A DNA stretch of 29,604 nt, taken from assembly GCA_008931825.1 (NCBI GenBank), contig QXVZ01023166.1:1-29604 (forward strand), read 5' to 3'. Positions within the stretch are counted from its first letter, which is position 1, and the number at the start of each line of letters is the position of its first letter. Below, piece after piece: positions 12,001-24,000 of the stretch. The notes beneath the pieces were generated by a model. That model did not search any database and was not told the origin of the DNA. It saw nothing but the letters and a program-made list of their open reading frames with translations. The position numbers were made by a program, and so were the translations under genes. The stretch comes from Phallusia fumigata (lineage: Eukaryota > Chordata > Ascidiacea > Phlebobranchia > Ascidiidae).

Positions 12001-15000
12001 TTCCGGCAAAGATGTTACCCAACACCTTGATGGAGAGCAACGTGCAGAATGAGGTTAGAGTCCTGGATACTGATACTGAGTACAACCCTACATGCATCAC
12101 CTGTGCGATTTTGGCTTGCAAGAACCTGGAAGGCGAGACCAACTTCCGAATCGATATAACTACCAAGTCGTCGCTACACCCGATAATGCGTTGGTCAGTG
12201 CCTGCGAGTCTTTTATACTATGCTCACTTGTCACTGAAACCGAACCGATGTGCCAAATGCCACCATCTAGATGTTAAACTACCGTACTTAAGCATTACGA
12301 GCCATCTCTTGAACTGGGACGCAAGAACCTTCAACTGGCAAACAGACGTGGACATAAACCGAGGTATTTTGTCCTACCTTTACCTTCCAGATAGAGTTGT
12401 CAGCATTCTCAATCACTTTTATACCGACGACAATCTGAGGTTCGGAATCCTAGAGACGTTTGAGGAGCAAGTTCCTGATCGTAAGTGGGCAGCCAACATG
12501 ATGTATTACGTCGGCGAAAGAAGATTCGACATTTCTGCGATCCTGGGGCTTCCTCTTGCTTCATCCTGGAAGGATCTGCTCTTCATTTCGAACGTCTCGT
12601 GTGTGCGTTGCGTGCCATTGCTCGAGAGCCAATTTACAACAGACTTCAGCTTCAAGTACAAGGAACTGCCCAAATCGGCATTGGTTGAGTATGCGCCTCA
12701 GGATTGTGGCTCCTTCTACGAATTTGCAATTGTCCATAACCACCCGGGATTGGCGGCTATCAACACTCTTCTCAGAAACGAGTTCATAGCTTGCACCAAG
12801 CTTCATCGCCTTCGCACCAAATTTAACCTAAAATACGCCAATCTACGCAATTCCATGTTTACCATGTGGACCGACAATGTCATTGAGTTGCCGTTCGCTA
12901 TAAACATCACAGCCAGGCCCAATACTCCAGCTGATGCATTAGCCTACGATGTAGCAGTAAGCTTCGGCCGGAATTCTTTGTGGGAAGGCGCGTTTACCAG
13001 TGCATCAGTAGCTGCCAACCGATTCCCTGAAGTGTGTACGACAACTGATACCTGCTTGTACACCAACCTCAGCCTGTCGCAGGTACGAGTTTTACATTGT
13101 ATATGTTGTTTAAAATTTTTGTTCCACAAACGTAAAATATACACATACCTACAAGTGCTACAAAAAGTTTCCCGGTCTATTGAAGTTCTATAGCTAATAA
13201 GTTTTACCGCAAAATGGGGATAATATATATTGCTATTGCTAATCGGGAATTTTTTGTATCTGATTTCCATTCCGTTACTTCATGACGTCACAAATTGCGT
13301 CACGTTTTCATTTTTACCCTACTCGTGTATATAGCGCACAATTTTAAGCTTCTCGTCAGTATGCACTGATGACGACAACAGCGATTGTCGAAACGTTGGC
13401 AATAAAATGTATTTACTGAGTTCTCTGACAGTTATGTTTTTTATTAGGCTACTCTTCAAGTCCGTACCTCGTGTTCCTAAGGAAACTTGTGTCACTTAAA
13501 ACCTTAATATGATTTCCCTTTACAGATCAACAACTGTCCAGATTTCAGCGTGTTCTTCGCTGGACAAGAAGAGATGAACGTGTATAGATCGACGCGTTGC
13601 TCCACCATCGGAATGGACTTCATCAAGTCTGGCAGCGCAGTGAAAGGAAGCCTTGTCGTCGATGGCAAACATGATCCAGCACTCTTTATTGACTACTTGG
13701 CTATTTCAGTGGAACAAACAGCAAACCGGAATCGCATGACATGGCTTTCTGAGCTACCAAAGCCAATTGCATTTATCCCCATCAAAACAGAATTCAGCAT
13801 GCTGGCAGAACCCAGTCCAAGGCGTGTGGAAGTTTATCTGAACACTGGAGCAGTTGACTTTACAATTCGCTACACGCTGAACGAGGAGTTCTTTGTATCT
13901 TTATCCACAAACCAACTGCCCGTAGAGATTGATTGTACATATAGGACGGCTGTTGTAGCCGAAACCCTGACCGTGTCCATCCCAAAATGCACTCTAAGGT
14001 TCCGTCCACTGACCGGAGAAGCGATCTACAACACCACTGTTGCTGGAAGCATGTCATCTTGGAAAAACTGGAACATCAACGCCAATTGGCTTGCCAGTAG
14101 CGAGCCACTTTTGGCGCTGCAATTGGCGATGGCTGAAAACACCTTACGTGCAATGGCGCTATGTGGCAGTTCGACGAATCCCAATTCTCCTTGCAACGTT
14201 AAAGCTACAATTTCTCCAACCTCTTTTGCAATTATAAGCAAATTTTACAGCAACAACGCCAACTGCTCATGGGCCAACAACGAATTCCTAATAGGCGTGC
14301 AAACCCCGCTTGTCCTGTTTAGAACCAATTTGTATCTTGCCCGAAACGAGAATGTCCGTCTTTCAGTGACCATCAATTCACCTTCGCGCTTTACAAACTC
14401 GCTGGTCTACGATGGAGGACTGAGGTCGATGAACTTGGAGGGCGAATCCGTCCGCCTTCCAGGCCTAGTTGATCCTTGCTCATGGCGCTGTGTTTACCGC
14501 ATATCACCCGACATCATTGCCGACTTGGACATGCTGGTGAGCGTTGGAAAGGTTACGTACAAGTACAGGTACTTCAGAGGGAGAAACAACCCGGTTCTTC
14601 CAGACTACATTCCGTCGGCCCCGGCCTCCAGTCACCTCAACATCATACGCTTAGACTACCGTGCTTGCAGTAGCATGGTCTTAGTCGAGAACGTCAACAT
14701 CTTTACAGAAGACCGGGCACGACTTTTAACGACGACAATCAACACAACTATCAACGCCTGGCCTTTTGTAGAGGAAAGCACCTGGAACAAGTTCGCATCT
14801 GCCGCCTTACCAGTTTACGCCTGCAAGATGTGCATGGGCCCAATCGAGCTGTACGCAAAATACGACGCAACTCAAATCAACGAGGAACGCATCGACGTGG
14901 CGTCCCGCTTCACTGATGGCGCAGAGATAGTTATGAATTACACCACAGGACCAAGAGAGAGCAACAGCTTATTGTTCCTCAGAGGAGCCACGCGCATCAC

Positions 15001-18000
15001 TCTGGGCCCAAGAGACGCAACCGTTCGCCCCGTTTGGTCGATCACCAACGACATCCATATCGCGCCGTCGTCGATCTACAAAGCTGACATCCAAGTAAAC
15101 ACCGAAGGGTATGAAGCGAGCAACATCGTTTTCATAACACGCAACGAGTACAGAGTGTCAACGTCGCTTATGTCAAGCATGCAAATCCGCAGCGCTCGCA
15201 CATCACTCCGGTATTCCGTGGCAGTGGATTCGACAAGAACCCGAGTGGCGTTTAGGTAAGAACAAACACCAACATTATTCCACCTGATTAGCGGGAAACA
15301 AATGCCAAATTTTACACATTGCCTCACGCTATAGTAGGCTTTTAAAGGCGACACAGTCTAGTAGTTACAGTTTGTAGTAGCAGTGACTCTAAAAATATGT
15401 CAACAACCCTATCTCAAAGGTAACTAAAAATCACCAGCTTAAGCTGTTTTACAAATCATGTTGTTTTTATTTTTAGTTACCCGGACACTAGAGATGCTCT
15501 CATTCTGGCGGACTTCGACGTAAATGGAGACCAGCTCACTGTCCGAGATGTCAAGCTTACAATTTGGCGACACGATTGGAGACTCCAGGGCATGACTGTT
15601 CGACTCCTGCGCGATATAGACCAGCGCTGCGTGGGCTTCAACATGCAAAACTTGCGCCTGTCACGCACTTGCAACTGTGGCCCCACAACTCCGTGTCCGT
15701 GCGACTTCACCATCGTCGGCTCGGCGAGGGCCGAAATTGGCGGCGAGTGGAACATCAACATCCGGGACACTACTAAAAAGATGATAAACGTAAACGTTGT
15801 TCTCACCCCAGGTGCAGCCATCGTCTTTAAAGCCCTCGTTCACCTGAACCTGCCTGTGATCCTGATGGACATGACATACGATGCTTGGTATTCCCCTTCA
15901 CTATTTAAAAACAACATGACCCTCGCAATGGAGCTAGCCAACCCAATGACTGGAAAGATGGTGCCCGTTGTGAAGTCAAGGTATCGTACACACTTTGCGC
16001 CAGACCCGGACACTGAGATCATGACTGGTTTCTTGCATATAACGATTCATCAGTGGAACTTATGGACACCGGGTCGTCCGATGACAACCACTGTCTCCTT
16101 AACCACCGGACCTAACGCTGAAGTTGCAGGCAGAGAGATCGTAGCAACGGTAAAGAGAGACGATTCCTGGATGACAACGCAACAGTGGTTAATGTCAACG
16201 GAGTGCTATCAGACCTACGAAATGTTCGGCCTTCACATCTGCGATCCACGACACATGATCCTCAACGCAACAGTAGATTTCCCAATGATGAAGTCCACTG
16301 CGTTATGGACGTGGAATGATAACCGCTGGACGGCATTGACTATCTTCGATCTCCTTCGCCAAACCCCGACAGGCTACGAACCGATCTACATGTTAAGGGA
16401 GCACATGAATGTCGAATGGGTCACCAACCCCAACGTGATCACTGGGTATTACAATCTCACCACACAAATGATGTGGCCGGTGGAACTCAACACAGGTATT
16501 GGAATTAGATTCACGCCAACAGCGGATCGCACGTCAAAGATAGTTAGCACGACTTTAGACCTGGGAATCATGCCAGAGTTCACTGTCGTCTACAGTCCAG
16601 TGGCCGCTAGCGGCAGCAACCATATTAGAATCGTAACTTCGGAGAACGAGTTAATTCTGAACGGCGACCTTACTCTTTCCAACTGCCTGACGCGAGTAAG
16701 CATCATTTGTATTCCGATGACTTGGCAGCTATCAAATGTAGATGTTAACATCCCATTCACATCGCTACTTCGCGCCATTCCAATGCTTAGAGACGTTGTT
16801 CCGGACAATGACATGTTTGACTTGACCTTGGAGCACTCTCAAATGACTTTGAGCATTAGTTGCGCCGGTATAGGGTGCACGGTAACCACCAACATGCAAC
16901 TGAACGGTCCTTCTATGCCCGAAAACCTGGTAATGCACAGCGTTCTTACTCTGTCAGCGGAAACTTGCACCTATCATATGACACTTAACCGCTGGAACGC
17001 CATGATGGACTGGGAATGGACGCCTGCCACTATGGCGTTTACTAGTGAACACACAATCAGTACTCCGTGGTAAGTTTGCGCTTATTTGAGAGCAAAAATA
17101 GTACAAAAATCTAATAAACTGTTTTGATATGGCAAACGTTTTTTCCAAACCGTCCTTGCCTGCAAACTGACCTAACATTCGGTGGAGGCAGAGTAACATA
17201 AGGTTTGATACAGTTCTTTTAAGTGGAGTGATGAGATAAAAGGTTTCGTTTTTTTTGTAAGACGGCTTAATTGCTTACGAAGTTCTAGATTTACTTTTGT
17301 TATATGTTTGTTGTAGTAAACCTACAAAAACATGTGTCTTTTTTTACAGGATCAAACACCACGTCGTCACCGACTTCCCAGGTTTCCTCATGATTAACCA
17401 CATTCTCTTCCAGTTGGAAACAATGGGAGACATGAGAGAGTTCCTGCCTATTGACATTGACCTGGAGTACAAAAGACCAACCACTGACACATGGACACTC
17501 AACCTAAAGTCCTGTGCAATCACCGTACCTTCTGTGCTTATGTTTAACGTCTCAGTGATTATGGATAACACCATGAACCCGATTCGACTTCGTTGGGAGA
17601 TTTCCACGGAAAGGTAATTGCTGCGCCTTAGTACCTCCTTATCAAACCATTATTTAGGTTTGGGGTAAATCAATGCCTGCTTTACAGTTAAGTGGCGTCT
17701 TCTTTTTGGGCACATTTTTGCTCTAAACCCAATAGTTTTAATATGACGTGGCAACCGATTTTACGCGGAGCTCTCTAGTTGACCACGCTATCGCGCCCCC
17801 AGCCTCCAACACTGTGAAGCATTTCTGTTTTAGTCCGCACACATCACTCGACCTTTCAATATCTATACTTTGCCTACGTTTCTAGGTACCCGATGTTAAA
17901 CCACATAACATCTGCGGTCATCCGTACTACAGCTCCTAGAGAAGCTTGGTCGTGTGACCTGATGGTGAGCAACATCTTCTGCTGGACAAAGAGCACTTGG

Positions 18001-21000
18001 AACATTACTCCGAGATCAGCGCTCCTGGATCATTTGGTAGTAGGTCTGCCTGACAACACCCGAGGCGTCGACATCAGATACGGAACAGACGCGGCTACAA
18101 ACGCCAGGATCGTAAGAATGACGTACACCGACAACGACATACTGTACAGCTGCACTGGGACGCCAGCACCAGCGGTCGCAAACACTTTGGCTTTCACTTG
18201 CATCCGTACTGAGGTACTGATATGGTTTGGTTTAAAAATCTCATTTAACTACATCAACTATCGTTGGGTGCATATACTGTGTTTACAAGAGCCTCGTGCA
18301 AGAAGGGCCTATGTAAGGTTATGTAAAAGTGGTTTGCAAACGGGGAGGATTTTTCTGAGTTAAGGGGAGGAATTTTCGTTCTATAGTTAACTTATTCATG
18401 ATAAGTGTATTATATCTTTTTGGTAGATCAGTAGTTTTGATTTAACGTCATATCACTTCTTGTCTAGCAGGGGAGAAATAAAAAGTTCCAAAGTAAGCAA
18501 AGGGGGAATGCATCAAAAAATATTGGGACCACTGGATTAACGTGTCTATCATTTACGAATTTTAGGCAATTTTAACATGTTTTTACAGCCTCGATCCGGC
18601 AAGGCGCCAGCAAGACGAGTAACTGTGGCAGAATGGCAACTGGACGCAAGTTACATCATCGGCTACGACATTCCCAATACTAATTGGATAAAAGTGATGC
18701 GCTTCCTCTTCACATTTAACTACAGTCGTTGCCTGGACCAGACTTGGGTTGCTGAAACGCTACGCACGGTAAGTGTTGCTTGTTAAAATACGAATAGAAC
18801 AGCCGATCAGTTTTGGCATAAAAACTGCATTGGGTGCTTTGGTTGCAAGCTCATTGCTTATTGATATAGTTTACTACATTAGCCCCTATTTACCCCCTAC
18901 AATGACTGACAGAATTTACATTTTATCCAATCACAGAGGTTCCACGTCAGCGATCCGGACCTGTGCACACGCCTCTCAACGTACCTCTGTGCCGAAAACA
19001 GAAAGTTGATTGAAAGATGGAACAAGAGTTTTGATCCCGAAATGGGCAAGTTTCGATCCTTCATGTAGCCGTTTGATCCAAACCTTAAACATAAACCTGT
19101 CTAATGTCTGCAGTGTACAAGTATATGAACCGCGCCTTCTCGTTCGTGAAGCCCTACTACAACTGGATGGAGCCGTATACAAGCAAGATTGCTAAGTATC
19201 TGAGCAAAGACTACCTACGATTTTCAAAGAAGGAGGTCAACAATGACAATGTATTCAAAGTCGAGGTCACCTGCCCCAAGTAAGACCCACCGTGTAACGA
19301 TCCAAAATTAACACACAACAAATTTGTTTGGGGAGGATTTGATTGAAGTGACATTCTGCTGTATCGAAGAATATGTTGATTTTGGAAACTACTTGTTGAC
19401 CGGCAAACAAATGGTGTTTTTGAAGCTTTAATTCTATGTTTATTTGTCTAGATGCAAACGTATGCTAGCGACGATCGAGCTTAGGTTGACAAAGGACGCC
19501 CGGAACCGTTCCATTGCGATCTTGTCGTGCACAAGCCCATTCATGACTTCGGCCTTGACCTTCACAACAACGTAAGTCTTTTTTGTTCAAACTGTTGATC
19601 CCGCGTAGCATCTCTTTAAACGCTCCACACTGTTTGATTGAAGAATTGTAGTTTGGAATTAACATCACAATCTGTTCTTTTGTAGTTTTCCAATGCGCCC
19701 AATGCGTTTCCACTGGTCGATGGGAGGGTACGATATCACCATGACAATGGAGATGAACGACCGCAACGCCTTGATGGGCATGACTGCCAACGTCCGTATG
19801 CCGAACGGCCGAGCGATTCGCTGTCTGGCAGAGAGGGCTGCACCAACTGATATGACAATGCCATGTATTTGCAACGAGATGGAGGTAACACGACGCAAGG
19901 GCTGGTAATAAAACGAGAACAAAACTGCAGTAGCTACAATGACTTATAAGCAACGAGATAAGCAGATGTGCACATTCTTGCCGTCTAAGTTTAAGTAGTC
20001 GCATTTGAACTTTTAAATGGTGATTAAAGCTAAAAGAAAAGCGACCACATCAACGAAATCTTAACAACGTTTTAGCAAAAGATAACACTTTCAGGGTGAA
20101 ACTGTCGGACCTGAGGTTGCCCGTTTCAACATTCCAATCCTCTTTATGGACGCATTTTACAACAAGATTAACCAGTGGTGGTCCTACTCCACACTCAAGA
20201 ATATCCCAGCACAAATTAAACAGGTAAAGCCATTAAATTTGGGCTTTCATCAAAGCCACTTAGTCAATTTTTTACCTAAATGATTAACTAGACAAACCAG
20301 TAATCACCCTAACGGTTGAGCAAAAAGAGCTTAATACCAGTAAAGTATTGGTCCCTGTTTCTTAAAAGAACAAAATCTTGACCAACTGTAGACGTATATC
20401 AGATAATCCATAGACATTCGCCTATCTTGTTTATTAGAACTGAACGATATGCACAGGATTTTACCTCATAATATTTTACACGATTTTGAAGCGTCCACTG
20501 TCAGTCAACCTAAATAGTCGAGGAAGCAAAGTTAAGAAATACCACAAACGTCATTTTTACAGGAACTTGGGCTTTCCCCCAAAGCATCCCGCGACTTGGA
20601 TAGTTACCTGGCCAACTTAAAACAATATCTCTACGATACTTTGTATTCATACTACACAGGTAGGTCGCAATATAATTATCCACACAAAGATAAGTATAAA
20701 GTAATGCTTTGTTTTGTGCAGAGGCCAATTCCATTCTGAACGGCAAAATATACATTCCCCTCGGCGTGATGAAAATCAGTATGATGACACCAAGCAACAA
20801 TCTCCTTTTTGGCTGGAACGTCGAGATGACGTCAAAAATGTACGGGATTTCACGTAGATACAAAATTAAACCGCTGTCGGTCGGAACTCCGGTTCCAACG
20901 CATGGTAGTATTGAAACAATACATAAAACTCCTAAAACTGCAAAGCATTTTATGTATTGTCATACCCTATCACACATAGTAGTTGCAACTACCAAAAACA

Positions 21001-24000
21001 AGAGAAAATCCAATTACAATGTTACAATTCCGACTGAACTGTCTGTTTTTCGGATTTGACTTCTTATTCCTTATTCTCACAGTGGTGAATAAACACGCGC
21101 CTATTTTGTGTGCAGAATCCCCGAGCTTAACCAGGCAATGGAGATATCTGTTGTCGATGAGGTCAACAACCCAGTTCTGAAGGTTTACAGCTGCAANATA
21201 AACACGCGCCTATTTTGTGTGCAGAATCCCCGAGCTTAACCAGGCAATGGAGATATCTGTTGTCGATGAGGTCAACAACCCAGTTCTGAAGGTTTACAGC
21301 TGCAACCAATTCTACTGGTTCCGTACCAACTGGAATTTGAGGTGCGTACTTTCGATAGTTAGCAGTGCTTTATAAAAAACAGATTTTCACAGTGTATAGT
21401 TGACCAAATGGAACAACAGAGGTTAATATCATGCTGTAAATATATTGCATTTGGGTCTATAAAAACTTTTTTCATTTTGACCCATTAATTTAGACATAGT
21501 CTCATTGGGAAGATACAAGCGAGCACTTGTGTGTGAAACATTTTCCACCTTCGACGATATATACACTAATCTTGTAATACACCATTACCGTTTGTAGTGC
21601 TAAGGATTTTGAAAAATAACCCAACTAACTTCAGAGGACAAAATACATTTTACTCCAATAAAAACAAGAGTATCCTGTGATTTGAAAGTACACTTGACTA
21701 ATCTAACTATAAACTTTCGTGCAGAACTTTAGAATTTGTTGATGCCTCGTTTTCGTTGACCGACAGCAGCGAAAGTGTTAACATCACCGCCGTACGTTCA
21801 CCCAACAGCAGATGGATTCGCGAATTGAGAATCCGTTTCAACGATGTCAACGGGCTGCCATACACTTGTACACTCAACACTGAAACAACTGTACGATTTA
21901 CGTGCAATGTGGAGGTTCGTTAATATAGACCGTAACAATGACTTCTAAGCAAAGACATAGTAAAGCAGCCTTACTAAAAGTGTCATTAATTTAATCAAAT
22001 ATGTTTATCTTGTGATTTCAAATTAGCTAGCTCACAGTCAACCAAAGTCTGTATTTGGCCCAAGGACCGCACAATGCCCCAGTCTGACTTATATGATTCA
22101 CAAAAGTGCATCTGATATAACAAAAAATAGCTATTTTGTATTGCTGTGCGTATGTCACGAAGCTTGCTTTTCATTGTCATGACCTGTACGATTATTTAAA
22201 ACGAAATACAAGATCGCTCATAGACTGTATGAGGCGGCTAACTACTATTACAAACGTTTCAATTTCCTTTAGACGGATGGATACCAACGACAAGTTTGTG
22301 ATGTTGAATGGACAAAAGAGGAAGTATACGACGTTAAGAACTGGATGAAAGTATCCATGCTCGTCACACCAATGATGTACAAAGCGGCGCACCGACCAAG
22401 CAACTTTAAACGAGAATTTGCAAAGGTAAAGACCAATAGTTTTATTTTATTAAACCTGTAGTTTAACGTTTGAATCTTCCTATACTTTATGTCACAACGA
22501 AAAAGATACTGCTACTGCCGCTTAGAATAAGTCTCAATGCGATTTTTTTCAAATAAATGTTTGCAATTAGCCAATTGCAAATGAAAAGATTCCAGTAGAC
22601 GCACAGACTCCAGAAATTCACGACAACCCCGTTTTGGTCTGACTCACTTGATTCTGTCATAACTACAGTCAAACTCTANGACGCACAGACTCCAGAAATT
22701 CACGACAACCCCGTTTTGGTCTGACTCACTTGATTCTCTCATAACTACAGTCAAACTCTAAAACGAGAAACCATCGGTCATTGTGCAAATTATCGCAAAC
22801 AACGCACAAACCGATCTGTTATCTTCTTTCTTAGATGATGCATTTCACCAACCGCGAGGCGCGAGATGTTTTGTGTGAATATATCAGCAAGAAGTGCCTT
22901 AAAATGATCAACTACATGAACGAGAGATGTGACCATTACATCGAAAAGTACAGCGCCGACTACGTGGCTAAATACTACAACCAAGGTAAAAATTGAAGTA
23001 ATCAACAAATATTTTAGTACATATCAAACAGGTTAATATAATACAACAAAAATCACACTTTTTCGGCAAAAAGTATTGCCAAACCTGTAAAAGAAAATCT
23101 AACATGTATCGCAAACACGGATCTAAAACCCAACAGTATGATTGATACCAAAAATCTGTTTTGTAATCCGTATATTGATAAAGATCCTACACCTTCTGTG
23201 TTTACTTGAAAATGAATCGGCATTTTTGAAAGCAACAAAAGCCTTTTTTTCGAGATTGCAATGTTCCCTGATAAATCAACGTAAATTGGAAAACACTTTA
23301 CAGTTGTATTTTTTTTCGTTACACCTTTGTAGCTAAATGAGCAACTAGGAAACGTAATTATTCATATTTTGGGCTTTGTTAATGTACATTGACAGCACTC
23401 GTTCTTTCAGATCTTGTAAAAATGATACTGGAAAACGTGCCTAGCTGGTTCTCTGACAAGAAAACGTTTGTCAACTACCTGGAAGATGTGCTGAGTTACT
23501 TCGCGGAGTACCTCGTACAAAACATGTTAGAAAAGGCACGACAGATCTATTACTACTCATCCAAGGTAAACACAAACCCATCAACTACACAAGATATCCT
23601 TGACAAAAATGCGTTCAACAAACGCATCACCTAAGCTCTCAGTAACCCACAAGTTACCATTAATAGGGACGAATACAAGAAAACTTCGTGCAGTTAACGG
23701 TATTGGTTGGTGTTCAAATATTGACGGAGACGCCTTGTTTTGCAGGTGAGAAGGCTTTCCAGGGGCCTGTCGAGTGCCATCACACCATGCGTCCAGTATG
23801 TGCGCGAAGCCACAGAGGTAAATGTCAAAGACACTTGCTTTTCAATCACGAACCAAAGTGGCTGGCAATTTAGTGCAAAATATGGAGTGTTTGCGTTATA
23901 GCCAACAGATTTCAACAAATGCATTTTTAAAACCTGTCCTTAAAACACAACTTCTCTAGCCTTTAGTATTCAGCACTATCCAAAAAATTATCTTACACTT

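Noticed and set aside
19465-20004. 179-codon minus-strand ORF
   Set aside because: It lies opposite exons 30 and 31 and their introns, has no recognisable motif, and its text looks like antisense of Met-rich coding sequence.
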